From: Caballeronia sp. TF1N1
GTDB taxonomy: Bacteria > Pseudomonadota > Gammaproteobacteria > Burkholderiales > Burkholderiaceae
Assembly (NCBI RefSeq): GCF_022878925.1
Contig: NZ_CP084626.1
Coordinates: forward strand, 1,984,001-2,048,000
Length of the DNA stretch: 64,000 nt
Direction: 5' to 3'
Shown: positions 1-8,441 of the stretch, one piece after another
Layout: each line of letters starts with the position of its first letter
Position numbering within the stretch: the first letter of the stretch is position 1
The notes under the pieces: model-generated
Told to the model about the DNA's origin: nothing
Database searches by the model: none
The model's input: only the letters and a program-made list of their open reading frames with translations
Made by a program: the position numbers and the translations under genes

Positions 1-40
1 CGATGAACTTCTCGCAGTGATAAGTCTCCGAGCTTGACCG

Positions 41-68
41 ACGGGCCGCCTCTTGCGGCCCGTTTTTT
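41..68 (+). terminator. Intrinsic terminator of an upstream gene outside the window
   Basis: A perfect 9-bp stem (ACGGGCCGC at 41-49, GCGGCCCGT at 55-63) with a 5-base loop runs into TTTTTT. It fits a rho-independent terminator for a plus-strand gene that ends at or before about position 37. The first 37 bases are too short to decide which frame that gene used. Confidence 0.8.
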
Positions 69-754
69 CATGCGCCCGCGAAAAGCGACGCCAGATCGCT
101 GCTACGCTGGCCGCCCGCCTCGGTCAGCACGCGCGCCTCGAGTTCATCGATATGCTCGCGCATGACGGCAAGCGCGGTGTGCAGATCGCCGGCTTCGAGC
201 GCATCGACGAGACGCCCGTGTTCGTCGGATGCGCAATTCGACACCTTCGACGGATCGAACAACGCTTTATACAGCTCCGTCCTGGCGACGAGCCGCGCGA
301 GAAACGCCTCGACTTCCGGCGTGCCCGCAAGCTGCGCAAGCAGCAGATGGAACTGTCCCGCGAGCCGCACGCATTCTTCCACGACGCCGGCCTTGAGCGC
401 GCGCTGCTCGCTCTTCACATGCGCACGCAACGCACGCTTTTGCGGCGTCTTGAGCGCGCCGCACAGGCTCGCCACGATGCCCGCCTCCACCACTTGGCGC
501 GCGCGATAGACCTCACGAATATCATCGACGGAAGGCGACGGCACGAACGCGCCGCGATTGACTTCGAGCGTGAGCTTGCCTTCCGCGCCAAGCCGCGCGA
601 GCGCCTTGCGAACGGCGCCGCGCGTGCAGTCGAACGCCGCCGCGAGTTCGCGCTCGACGAGTTGCGCGCCCGGCGCGAGCTTGCCCTGCAAGAGCGCGGA
701 AGCGACCGCGCCGTAGACGCGCTCTTCCGGTGAAATGTCCTTTTGCGATGCCAT
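68..754 (-). CDS. GntR-family (FCD subfamily) transcriptional regulator
   Basis: 228-residue DNA-binding regulator. An N-terminal winged helix (about residues 7-75, including VYGAVASALLQGKLAPG and RGAVRKALARL) is followed by an all-helical FCD ligand domain. The domain keeps the spaced histidines expected of its metal or ligand pocket (FHLLLA, DEHGRL, REHIDEL). A longer in-frame start at 844 exists, but it would run through the operator region; the ATG at 754 (MASQKDISPEER) gives the family's normal length. The gene diverges from an amidohydrolase-transporter operon, and two TGGT-N2-ACCA sites lie between them. It therefore probably controls that operon and itself in response to the operon's substrate or product. 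The effector is unknown. Confidence 0.9.
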   Translation of the reverse strand: MASQKDISPEERVYGAVASALLQGKLAPGAQLVERELAAAFDCTRGAVRKALARLGAEGKLTLEVNRGAFVPSPSVDDIREVYRARQVVEAGIVASLCGALKTPQKRALRAHVKSEQRALKAGVVEECVRLAGQFHLLLAQLAGTPEVEAFLARLVARTELYKALFDPSKVSNCASDEHGRLVDALEAGDLHTALAVMREHIDELEARVLTEAGGQRSSDLASLFAGA

Positions 755-832
755 GAATGCGTGCGGTGCCTGTTGTTGATCCGCATTGTAGCGAGTGCCC
801 GGCAAATACGGGTTATCAGCGATGCCGCGATT

Positions 833-867
833 TTGGTTGACCAATATTTGCTAAGATGGTCAACCAA
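833..867. promoter_or_regulatory. Paired GntR/FCD operator sites in a divergent promoter region
   Basis: Two short palindromes, TTGGTTGACCAA (833-844) and TGGTCAACCA (857-866), have their centres about 23 bp apart, roughly two helical turns. They also form a perfect 9-bp inverted repeat with each other (TTGGTTGAC at 833-841, GTCAACCAA at 859-867). FCD-type GntR proteins generally bind TGGT-ACCA-like palindromes, so these are the likely sites of the adjacent regulator. The second site ends 18 bases before the amidohydrolase start. Confidence 0.8.
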
Positions 868-884
868 ACAGGAGGCTCTCGGGT

Positions 885-2075
885 ATGGAACCGGCAATCT
901 GGATTATCGGCGCACGGCCGTTCGGCGGCGATGCCGTGGACGTCTGCGTGCGCGCACGCACCATCGACTCCATCGCGCCGCATGGCGAAAAGACGCCTGC
1001 CGCGAGCGATACGATCGTCGACGGCGCGGGCATGTTGCTGCTGCCTGGCTTCGTCGAAGGCCACACGCATCTCGACAAGACCACGTGGGGCATGCCGTGG
1101 TATCGCAATGCGGTGGGGCCGCTTCTTGTCGATCGCATCGAGAACGAGCGGCGCTGGCGCGCCCAAAGCGGTCACGATGCGGCCGAAGCGTCGCGCGCGC
1201 TCGCGCTGGCATTTCTGCATCAGGGCACGACGCGCATTCGCACCCACGTCGATATCGATACCGACGCCGGCCTGCGTCATCTGGAAGGCGTCGCCGCCAC
1301 GCGCGCCGCGCTCGCCGACGTGCTCGACATGCAGATCGTCGCGTTCCCGCAATCCGGCGTGACGACACGCGCGGGCACGCGCGAGCTGCTCGATACCGCA
1401 TTGCGAAGCGGCGCGGACGTGCTCGGCGCGCTCGACCCGGCAGCCATCGACGGCGATCCCGCTCTCTCGCTCGACATCACCTTCGCGCTCGCCACGAAGC
1501 ACGACAAGCCGATCGACATTCACCTGCACGAACCCGGCGATCTCGGCGCCTTCACCTTCGATATGCTGCTCGATCGCGTGAAGGCGCTTGGCTTCGAGGG
1601 GCGCGTCGTCGTGAGTCACGCGTTTTGTCTGGGCCAGTTGACCGATGCGCGGCGCCACGCGTTGCTCGAACGCATCGCGCGCCTGAATGTGGCGCTGCTC
1701 ACCACGGCGCCCGCATCCGTGGCCGTTCCGCCGTTTCGCGAGGCGCGCGCGGCGGGCGTGACGCTCTTCGGCGGCAACGACGGCATCCGCGATACATGGA
1801 CGCCCTTCGGCTCGCCCGACATGCTCGAACGCGCGATGCTCATCGCGATGCGTTTCGACCTGCGCCGCGACGACGATCTCGCCGCGGTCTTCGCATGCGT
1901 ATCGAGCGAAGCGGCACGCGGTTGCGGCTTCGCGGATTATGGCCTTGCCGCGGGCATGCGCGCGGACCTCGTGCTCGTCGATGCCGAAACGGTCGCGCAG
2001 GCCGTCGCCATGCGCCCCGCTCGCCGCTTCGTGATGTCGAACGGCACGATCATTCCCGCGGACTTCACGCGATGA
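885..2075 (+). CDS. Cytosine-deaminase-like amidohydrolase
   Basis: 396-residue metal-dependent hydrolase of the amidohydrolase superfamily, closest in style to CodA/AtzC-type deaminases. The metal and catalytic signatures are present in order: HTHLDK (about 60-65), HLHEPGD, the histidine of VVSHAFCLG, and the aspartate of GGNDGIRDTW. The start is set by a strong AGGAGG at 870-875. It is the first gene of an operon with the transporter, whose start overlaps its stop (ATGA). The substrate is probably a nitrogen heterocycle or amide taken up by that transporter; which one cannot be read from sequence. Cytosine deaminase activity itself is not established. Confidence 0.85.
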   Translation: MEPAIWIIGARPFGGDAVDVCVRARTIDSIAPHGEKTPAASDTIVDGAGMLLLPGFVEGHTHLDKTTWGMPWYRNAVGPLLVDRIENERRWRAQSGHDAAEASRALALAFLHQGTTRIRTHVDIDTDAGLRHLEGVAATRAALADVLDMQIVAFPQSGVTTRAGTRELLDTALRSGADVLGALDPAAIDGDPALSLDITFALATKHDKPIDIHLHEPGDLGAFTFDMLLDRVKALGFEGRVVVSHAFCLGQLTDARRHALLERIARLNVALLTTAPASVAVPPFREARAAGVTLFGGNDGIRDTWTPFGSPDMLERAMLIAMRFDLRRDDDLAAVFACVSSEAARGCGFADYGLAAGMRADLVLVDAETVAQAVAMRPARRFVMSNGTIIPADFTR

Positions 2076-3376
2076 AAGCACGCGCATCGAACCTTGTCTG
2101 GCTGGCCGTGATCGTCGCAATCGGTTTGAATCTGCGGCCGCTGCTCACGTCGATCAGTCCGCTGATGAACGTGATCCTGCCCGCCACCGGCTTGTCGTTT
2201 CGTGGCGCGTCGCTGCTCACCGGCCTGCCCGTGGTCGCCATGGGCGTCTGCGCATTCGGGGCGAGCGCGCTGACCCGGGCTATCGGCAATGCGCGTGGCG
2301 TGGCTATCGGGCTCGTGGCGATTGTCGCGGCGTGCGCGGCGCGTGTTTTCGCGGGCGAAGCGGCGGCGTTGATCGCAAGCGCGGCGGTCGCGGGCACGGG
2401 CGTCGCGGTCATTCAGGCGCTTCTGCCCGGTGTCATGAAAACGCGCTTTGCCGCGCGCCTGCCCTTTGCGATGGGCCTCTACTCCGCATCGATCATGGCG
2501 GGCGGCGGACTGGGCGCGAGCATCACGCCCAACGTGGCCGCGCTCGCAAGCTGGCAAACAGGTCTCGCTGTCTGGGCGATACCCGCGCTCATCGCGCTCG
2601 CGTTGTGGCTGCTTCTGATGCGCGCGGATGCCTTGCCTCGTCCCGTCGTCACACGCGATACGACTTCTAAGCCTTCGCTCTTTTCGAATCGTCGCGCGTG
2701 GGCGCTCGGCGTGTTTTTCGGGCTCGTCAACGGCGGCTATACGAGTCTTGTCGCGTGGTTGCCCGCGTACTATCAACAACTCGGTCAGGGCATCCGCGAA
2801 AGCGGCACGCTGCTCGCGTTGCTCACGGTGTTTCAGGCGTCGTCCGCGCTGCTCTTGCCGATGGCGGCCGCTCGCTTCGGACGCGCTCGCGACCGGCGCG
2901 CGTGGATCGCAGCCGGCCTTGCCGCTCAACTCGCGGGATTCGGCTTGCTGCTGCACGCGCCGCTCGCGTTGCCCGTTCTGGTCGTGGCGTTGCTCGGCGC
3001 GGGACTCGGCGGCGTGTTTTCGCTCACGCTCGTATTGACGCTCGATCACGCCGACGACCCCGAACTCGCCGCGCGTCTCGTCGCGTTCGTGCAGGGCGTG
3101 GGTTTCGTGATCGCGGCGGCAGCGCCGGTGATTGCCGGCATCGTGCGCGACGCAAGCGGCGGCTTCGCGATGTCGTGGGCCATGCTCGCGGCGAGCCTCA
3201 TCGCGATGATCGCGCTCAATGCCGTGTTCGGCCCGCTGAGCTATGCGCGCGCGATGCAGCGTCAGCGTGCGGACTTCAACGCACCGCGTGGCACGCGAAG
3301 TATTCGTCGAGCAGATCCGTCATCTGCCACACGGGGCACGGGCGGCGGCAATGCCCGTCGTAGCCCGCTTCCTTGA
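2072..3376 (+). CDS. CynX/NimT-type MFS transporter
   Basis: 434-residue inner-membrane permease with about 12 hydrophobic helices. The start NLVWLAVIVAIGLNLRPLLT and the internal GLVNGGYTSLVAWLPAYYQQ region are typical of the cyanate-permease (CynX) branch of the major facilitator superfamily. The ATG overlaps the amidohydrolase stop by 4 bases, so translation is coupled and both genes should share the FCD-controlled promoter. It presumably imports the amidohydrolase substrate. The last ~35 residues are a polar, arginine-rich tail whose coding bases are antisense to the end of the convergent receiver-like gene (101-bp overlap, 3276-3376). Confidence 0.87.
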   Translation: MKARASNLVWLAVIVAIGLNLRPLLTSISPLMNVILPATGLSFRGASLLTGLPVVAMGVCAFGASALTRAIGNARGVAIGLVAIVAACAARVFAGEAAALIASAAVAGTGVAVIQALLPGVMKTRFAARLPFAMGLYSASIMAGGGLGASITPNVAALASWQTGLAVWAIPALIALALWLLLMRADALPRPVVTRDTTSKPSLFSNRRAWALGVFFGLVNGGYTSLVAWLPAYYQQLGQGIRESGTLLALLTVFQASSALLLPMAAARFGRARDRRAWIAAGLAAQLAGFGLLLHAPLALPVLVVALLGAGLGGVFSLTLVLTLDHADDPELAARLVAFVQGVGFVIAAAAPVIAGIVRDASGGFAMSWAMLAASLIAMIALNAVFGPLSYARAMQRQRADFNAPRGTRSIRRADPSSATRGTGGGNARRSPLP

Positions 3377-3731
3377 GACGCCCGAGCGGCTCTTCGGGAA
3401 GAAAGCTGCTCATCGCGATGATCAGGCGGCCCGCGTCGTCGTCCTGACGGCGCACTTCGCGCACGAGTGCATAGTTGGCGCAGCCGCCGATGCGCGTATC
3501 CAAGAAGACCAAATGCGGTCGCCACTCCTCGACGATGCCCTTGAGCGACGTCGCATCGATGGCAAGCTGCGTCGGAAATCCCTTCAGCTCGAACAACGAC
3601 ACGAGCGATATGCCGAGCGCCCGCTCCGCGTACGCGACGAGCACGCGCCGCGCATCCGGCCGCACCCGCAGCTTCTTGCGATTCCAAAGCGAGCACTGAG
3701 CTGGACTGGTTTCGTATGCTCGATTATTCAC
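3276..3731 (-). CDS. Degenerate response-regulator receiver-domain protein
   Basis: 151 residues starting at GTG 3731, chosen because AGAGGA lies 5 bases upstream. The fold pattern of a CheY-like receiver can be followed: beta-1 RRVLVAYAERAL, beta-3 HLVFLDTRIGG with the phospho-acceptor position at Asp78, beta-4 LIIAMSS, and a final helix TDLLDEYF. The acidic pair after beta-1 is missing (AYAE instead of DD) and the conserved beta-5 lysine is arginine (CRRPCP). There is no output domain. It is probably a pseudo-receiver that does not follow the normal phosphorylation cycle. Its 3' end overlaps the convergent MFS gene. Confidence 0.7.
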   Translation of the reverse strand: MNNRAYETSPAQCSLWNRKKLRVRPDARRVLVAYAERALGISLVSLFELKGFPTQLAIDATSLKGIVEEWRPHLVFLDTRIGGCANYALVREVRRQDDDAGRLIIAMSSFLPEEPLGRLKEAGYDGHCRRPCPVWQMTDLLDEYFACHAVR

Positions 3732-4031
3732 GTCATCCTCTGGCGACACAGGTTTGCCAGCCGCACACGCGGTGCATCCAATGCGCCATGTTGGGGCGCA
3801 AATGCATCCTGGGTGTGCAGCGCAAGTGTTGTACGAACCGGTTAATCCAGCCAAGGCCAGCCAATTTCAGCCGGAGCCTTGGCCCGTGGGGCGTTCGTCG
3901 GCGCGGTGAAGCAACGTGAGAAAACATAGGGCAGGAAGCGGGCCAGAACGAATGCCGACCCCGCGCGCAAAACCGCTGAAATGTCTGACTAATTCGCGCT
4001 AATCGGGTGAAAAAGCACATATCGTTTTTTC
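3732..4031. other. Non-coding gap
   Basis: About 300 bases between the receiver-like gene and the promoter of the RHH regulator. I see no convincing ORF, RNA or repeat. It must carry the promoter of the minus-strand receiver-like gene, but no clear -35/-10 pair stands out. Confidence 0.5.
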
Positions 4032-4060
4032 TTGACGTGCTCTCGAAACCAGCCTATAAA
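4032..4060 (+). promoter_or_regulatory. Sigma-70 promoter of the RHH regulator/esterase pair
   Basis: TTGACG at 4032-4037 and TATAAA at 4055-4060, spaced by 17 bp, is close to the sigma-70 consensus. Transcription should begin near 4067, inside the palindrome that follows directly. Confidence 0.75.
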
Positions 4061-4074
4061 CATCCATATGGATG
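4061..4074. promoter_or_regulatory. Perfect 14-bp palindrome, likely RHH operator
   Basis: CATCCATATGGATG is its own reverse complement. It begins on the base after the -10 box and covers the expected transcription start. The next gene encodes a ribbon-helix-helix protein, a family that binds short inverted repeats as a dimer, so autorepression from this site is the simplest reading. Confidence 0.65.
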
Positions 4075-4099
4075 GTCAACGGATGGAAGAAACGAACTC

Positions 4100-4522
4100 A
4101 TGGCGAGGCAAATCTTGGATGCCGCACGTTCCAAAGGCGGCGAAACGGAAAAAATCACGATCAATCTTGGCCCGGTGGATCTCGGCCAAATCGATCTGCT
4201 CGTGGAAGAAGGTTTCTATTCGAACCGCACGGATTTGATCCGTACGGCTATCCGCAACCAGCTCTCGGTGCATGCCGTGGTCGTCAAGGAAACGGCGACG
4301 CGGCGCGCCCTCGTGCTGGGACTTCAATACTTCTCGAAGCAGGATCTGGAAGCGGTGCGCGCGGCCAATGAAAGGCTCAAGATTCAGGTACTGGGTCTTG
4401 CCAGCATTGCCGCCGACGTCTCCCCGGAACTTGCCCTTGCCACCATCGAATCGATACTGGTTCGCGGTGCGCTGCACGCATCGCCGGCTGTGAAAGCGGC
4501 GCTTGCAGATCGAATCCGCTGA
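4100..4522 (+). CDS. CopG/Arc-type ribbon-helix-helix regulator
   Basis: 140-residue protein. Residues about 15-52 form a ribbon-helix-helix unit: the strand EKITINLG, then [12 protein letters not shown] and the helix [15 protein letters not shown]. The rest is helical ([21 protein letters not shown]) and may serve dimerisation or ligand sensing. An upstream in-frame start (4007) would place coding sequence across the promoter and palindrome, so ATG 4100 is preferred; GGAAGA lies 9 bases upstream. It is followed after 35 bases by a PHB-depolymerase-family esterase, with which it is probably co-transcribed. It is not an obvious antitoxin, since no toxin gene follows. Confidence 0.8.
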   Translation: MARQILDAARSKGGETEKITINLGPVDLGQIDLLVEEGFYSNRTDLIRTAIRNQLSVHAVVVKETATRRALVLGLQYFSKQDLEAVRAANERLKIQVLGLASIAADVSPELALATIESILVRGALHASPAVKAALADRIR

Positions 4523-4557
4523 CCTGCCGATGCAGGCCGGAAACGACTACGGAAAAC

Positions 4558-5604
4558 ATGATGAAACTGAACGAAGGATTTCTCGACTCCATGAAAGAGG
4601 CGTTCGAACGCTTTCGCAATAGCGACAGCAGCGGCGCCGTCGAAGTCGTCAAGCGCGCGATGCGCGGCGCCACGCACGCAACGCAAGCGTCTGACGCATC
4701 GGATGCTTTCGTCAAAGCACCGCCGCAACCAGCGCCCGCCTCTGCACCGGACGCCGAAGATCGCGGACACTTCAGCACGCGGCGCTTCACGGGCGCGGCC
4801 GGTCAGCGCGACTACAAACTCTATGTGCCGGCCGGTTATCGCGATGAGCCGTTGCCGCTCATCGTCATGCTGCACGGCTGTACGCAAAACGCCGACGACT
4901 TCGCGGCCGGCACGCAAATGAACGCGCTTGCCGACGCGCACGACTGCATCGTCGTCTATCCGGTTCAGCCGCAAAGCGCGAATCCGTCGAAGTGCTGGAA
5001 CTGGTTCAAGTCGTCGGATCAGCAACGCGACGGCGGCGAACCGTCGATCATCGCGGGAATCACGCGTGAAGTCATGGCGAGTCATCGCGTGGACCCGAAA
5101 CGCGTCTACGTCGCGGGCTTGTCCGCCGGCGGCGCAATGGCGGCGATCATGGCGCAGCGCTATCCGGATCTCTATGCAGCGGCGGGCGTGCACTCCGGCC
5201 TTCCCGTGGGTGCCGCGCACGATCTGCCGTCCGCGCTCGCAGCAATGCGCGGCGGTCAGGGCAACGCCGCGAACCAGCGCGCGGGAGGCGGAGCGCAGTG
5301 CTCGTTGATCGTCTTTCACGGCGATGCCGACGCCACGGTGAATTACGCCAATGCCCGCAAGCTCGTCGACGACTTCAGCGCAAGCGGTTCCGACCGCGAG
5401 ATGCACGACGGCATGGCCGGCGCACGCAAATACACGGTCCAGCGCTTGAAGTCGGCAAACGGGCAAATCGCGGAGTTATGGACCATTCACGGCGCGCCGC
5501 ACGCATGGTCAGGCGGCAGCACGCGCGGAACCTACACCGATCCGGCCGGACCTGACGCTAGCGCCGAGATGCTGCGTTTCTTCCTCGCGCATCCGAGGAG
5601 TTGA
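4558..5604 (+). CDS. PHB-depolymerase-family esterase (LpqC/esterase type 1)
   Basis: 348-residue alpha/beta hydrolase. The oxyanion motif is MLHGCTQN (about 104-111), and the nucleophile elbow GLSAGG places the catalytic serine at about 189. An aspartate (FHGDADATV) and a histidine ([10 protein letters not shown]) complete the triad. No signal peptide is visible; the first 70 residues are polar and disorder-prone, so the enzyme looks cytoplasmic or bound to storage granules. Family members cleave polyhydroxybutyrate or feruloyl/acetyl esters, and the true substrate is unknown here. It sits directly downstream of an RHH regulator, suggesting locally controlled expression. Confidence 0.85.
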   Translation: MMKLNEGFLDSMKEAFERFRNSDSSGAVEVVKRAMRGATHATQASDASDAFVKAPPQPAPASAPDAEDRGHFSTRRFTGAAGQRDYKLYVPAGYRDEPLPLIVMLHGCTQNADDFAAGTQMNALADAHDCIVVYPVQPQSANPSKCWNWFKSSDQQRDGGEPSIIAGITREVMASHRVDPKRVYVAGLSAGGAMAAIMAQRYPDLYAAAGVHSGLPVGAAHDLPSALAAMRGGQGNAANQRAGGGAQCSLIVFHGDADATVNYANARKLVDDFSASGSDREMHDGMAGARKYTVQRLKSANGQIAELWTIHGAPHAWSGGSTRGTYTDPAGPDASAEMLRFFLAHPRS

Positions 5605-5732
5605 TCGCCGCGCAACGGTTCGGGCGGCGCAGTCCGCGCGGTCCGGATTCGGGTCTTTGCCGCGACGAGAATCATGACGTCGCTGGCGGGGCTTGAACCA
5701 ATCGCTTTGCCTCGACACATGTCCCTGACGTT

Positions 5733-7721
5733 TCAGAGGTCGAGAAACGAGCGCAGCTTGTCGGCGCGGCGGGGATGCATCAGCTTACGTATGGCCTGGC
5801 TTTCTATCTGGCGAACGCGCTCGCGCGATACACCCAGATGCGAGCCCAGTTCGCCCAGCGTGAATTCGGATACCGTGTCTATTCCAAAGCGCATGCGCAG
5901 CACACGCGCCTCGCGTGGCGAAAGCGCGTTGAGCGCGTCGTCGATGGCGGCGCGCATGTCCGCGTGCACGGCGGCATCGAGCGGCGATTGCGCGTTCGTG
6001 TCCTCGATCATGTCGCCGAGCGTGGCGTCGGCGTCATCGCTTGCAGGCGTTTCCAGCGAGATGAGATGCAGCGCAATCTTCTGGATACCGCTGATTCTCT
6101 CCTTCGGCAACTCCATGCGTTCGGCGAGCACCGCAGGCTGCGCGGGCCGTCCGGTCTGCTGCATGATCTCGCGTGAAATGCGATTGAGCCTGTTGATGGT
6201 TTCGACCATGTGCACCGGAACGCGAATGGTGCGCGCCTGATCCGCGAGCGCGCGCGTGACCGACTGCCGAACCCACCACGTCGCATAAGTCGAAAACTTC
6301 CAGCCTCGCCGATATTCGAACTTGTCGACGGCTTTCATCAGACCGATATTGCCTTCCTGAATCAAGTCCAGAAAGTGCACGCCCCGGTTCACGTATTTCT
6401 TGGCAATCGAAATGACGAGGCGCAGATTGGCCTCGATCATCTCGGCCTTCGCGCGTCTCATGCGCGACTCGGCCGCGAGCATCTGACGGCTGGTTTGCTT
6501 GAGCCTTTGCAACGGCATCGCGGCGCTCGCTTCAAGCTCGATCAGCTTGTGCTGCTCGGTCTGGATGGCCGGAAGACTGCGGTAGAGCGACGCGCCGTAC
6601 TCATGCGAGTTCGCTGCCGCAGCCGTATTGGCGGTCCACTCGAGATCGGTTTCATGACCGGGAAACGACGCCACGAATTGCTCGCGCGGCATGCCGCAAT
6701 AATCGATCGCAATGCACGATATGCGCCGCTCGACCATGCGAACTTGCGCGACTCGCTGCTGCATGTCGGCACAAAGACGATCCACGGTCCGGTTGGTAAA
6801 GCGAATGCGCGCGAGTTCGGTGCGGATGCTCGTATCTGCAAGCGGTCTTTGGATTGCATCGACAGCCATGCGGTCGAAGGATTTTTCGACACGCGCAAAG
6901 ATGGCCAGGCTGTCGCTCGTGAGCCGACTCAGCCTTTCCTGCTCGGCGCGGTCGGAGTCTTCGAGACTGGTTTCTTCGTCGGCATCGCTCGGTGCGTTGG
7001 GCTCACTGGACTCATTGGACTCATTGGGCGCCTGCGCGAACGGCATTGCGTCCACATCGTCCTTGTCGTCGATGCCATCGACGAATTCATCGATCGACAG
7101 CGTGCCCGCCTCGACCTGCGCCGCGCTGGCAAGGATCAGCGAGATGGTCGCGGGGCACGCTGCAATTGCCTGGATCATCTCGTGAAGACTGTCTTCGATA
7201 CGCCGCGCAATCTCGATCTCCGCCGCGCGCGTCAGCAATTGCTTCGCGCCCATTTCGCGCATATACATGCGCACGGGATCGGTCGTGCGGCCGAATTCGG
7301 AATCCACCGTCGACAAGGCGACTTCGACATCCTCGTCGGAGTGGTCCTCGAGCATGGCGACGGCGGTCGCGTCGTTCAGAAGCAGGGTTTCGGTGTCGGG
7401 CGCCTGTTCGAAAACCGCGACGCCCATGTCGTTGAAGGTTCGAGCAATGGCTTCGCGCGCGGCTTTCTGCGCGAAGTCGCCGGGAAGATGGTCGTTGATC
7501 TGCGCATGCGTGACGAAGCCCTGATCCTTGCCCATCTGGATGAGCGCGCGTATTTCACGCTGCCGCGCGTCGTCTTGTGCGGCTTCGGCGTAGGCATCCG
7601 CCGAAACGACGGCAAGCGCCGGCTTGCCCTTGCGCACGCGTGAGGCGCGCGCTTTCTGCATCGTCCTGATGGGATTTTCAGGCAGGTCTTTCGTCGCGTC
7701 TTGCTGATTGAAACTGGCCAT
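5733..7721 (-). CDS. RpoD-like primary-type sigma factor (paralogue)
   Basis: 662-residue sigma-70 protein with the full primary-sigma layout: region 1.1 (about 35-100), region 1.2 ([13 protein letters not shown]), a long acidic non-conserved region, regions 2.1-2.4 (about 426-505, with [20 protein letters not shown] and [15 protein letters not shown]), region 3, and region 4.2 (about 617-662). The residues that read the -10 element (Gln and Thr of RQSVTR) and the -35 element ([10 protein letters not shown]) are kept. Region 4.2 is diverged from the usual primary sigma ([20 protein letters not shown]). GGAG precedes the ATG. It lacks the rpsU-dnaG neighbours usual for the housekeeping rpoD, so it is probably a second copy used under special conditions. 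Confidence 0.88.
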   Translation of the reverse strand: MASFNQQDATKDLPENPIRTMQKARASRVRKGKPALAVVSADAYAEAAQDDARQREIRALIQMGKDQGFVTHAQINDHLPGDFAQKAAREAIARTFNDMGVAVFEQAPDTETLLLNDATAVAMLEDHSDEDVEVALSTVDSEFGRTTDPVRMYMREMGAKQLLTRAAEIEIARRIEDSLHEMIQAIAACPATISLILASAAQVEAGTLSIDEFVDGIDDKDDVDAMPFAQAPNESNESSEPNAPSDADEETSLEDSDRAEQERLSRLTSDSLAIFARVEKSFDRMAVDAIQRPLADTSIRTELARIRFTNRTVDRLCADMQQRVAQVRMVERRISCIAIDYCGMPREQFVASFPGHETDLEWTANTAAAANSHEYGASLYRSLPAIQTEQHKLIELEASAAMPLQRLKQTSRQMLAAESRMRRAKAEMIEANLRLVISIAKKYVNRGVHFLDLIQEGNIGLMKAVDKFEYRRGWKFSTYATWWVRQSVTRALADQARTIRVPVHMVETINRLNRISREIMQQTGRPAQPAVLAERMELPKERISGIQKIALHLISLETPASDDADATLGDMIEDTNAQSPLDAAVHADMRAAIDDALNALSPREARVLRMRFGIDTVSEFTLGELGSHLGVSRERVRQIESQAIRKLMHPRRADKLRSFLDL

Positions 7722-7824
7722 TCTTTCTCCGCTGCAAGCATGCTTGGCGATGTGAGACGTTAGCCAGAGGCACGAAGGCCTGCGCAGACGGAATCACGGG
7801 GTTTCGATAGACCCGATGCGGACA

Positions 7825-8040
7825 CTAGCCGAAGCGAGCGTCGAGCCAGTCTTGCGCCCACTTTTTAGCGAAGGCGACTGCATCGTCACGCGAGTCGAAG
7901 CCGGCGAGATCGCCGCTCGACAGGACATCGGATTCGCTGCCGTCCGCGTTGGTGGTGATGATTCGCGCATGCGCCATATATTCTCCGTCGGCCCTGCGCG
8001 GTGTTGGGTCGATGCGAAAGCGGGCTCGCGTAATCTCCAT
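7825..8040 (-). CDS. Small conserved-type hypothetical protein
   Basis: 71 residues with an excellent Shine-Dalgarno (AGGAGA, 6 bases before ATG) and no membrane segment. The N-terminal half looks like beta strands (RARFRIDPTP, AHARIITTNAD) and the end is an amphipathic helix (DDAVAFAKKWAQDWLDARFG). It lies between the RpoD-like gene and another small gene on the same strand that ends in a comparable helix. I do not recognise a function. Confidence 0.7.
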   Translation of the reverse strand: MEITRARFRIDPTPRRADGEYMAHARIITTNADGSESDVLSSGDLAGFDSRDDAVAFAKKWAQDWLDARFG

Positions 8041-8159
8041 GGCGTCTCCTGGTTGATTGCCGTGAGGCGCCCTGGCGTCACAGCTCTTAGCTAAAGCACA
8101 TTCAGGCTTGCGGAAAAATCATGCAGGCGCGACGTCTCTCGATCTGCTTGATCGATCAT

Positions 8160-8441
8160 TCAGTCGAAGAACGTTCTGTCTTGCGGACATTGATCGATCA
8201 TCTGTTCCGCATAAGCAGTCGATGCGCGGCGCGCGTCACCCGCGCTTTGAAAAGGCTCGTCCATGCTAAGCCTGAAAACACGACTGCGCGCCACGCCAGT
8301 CTCGACTTGCGGTTCCTGGATGCGCACGGCGGCGTCGAATCCCTCGTCGTAGTTATGACCATGACCGGAGTCTGCGGGCCTATGCGAGAAAACGAGCGGA
8401 TAAATTTCAAGGCCGCGATATAGGCGGAATTCAACTGTCAT
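8160..8441 (-). CDS. Small hypothetical protein
   Basis: 93 residues from ATG 8441, chosen because GAGG lies 7 bases upstream; the longer ORF start adds an unlikely N-terminus. The sequence begins with strand-like MTVEFRLYRGLEIYPLVFSH, has EGFDAAVRI in the middle, and ends with a helix (ARRASTAYAEQMIDQC). The plan (strand, strand, terminal helix) parallels the 71-residue protein next to it, so the two may be distant paralogues. Function unknown. Confidence 0.6.
   Translation of the reverse strand: MTVEFRLYRGLEIYPLVFSHRPADSGHGHNYDEGFDAAVRIQEPQVETGVARSRVFRLSMDEPFQSAGDARRASTAYAEQMIDQCPQDRTFFD

Noticed and set aside
743..2071. Open frame continuous with the MFS gene, rich in Arg and Ala
   Set aside because: Shadow of the amidohydrolase in another frame; the MFS gene proper starts at the ATG overlapping the amidohydrolase stop.
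4007..4522. Toxin-antitoxin module based on the RHH protein
   Set aside because: No toxin-like gene is adjacent; the partner is a 348-residue esterase.
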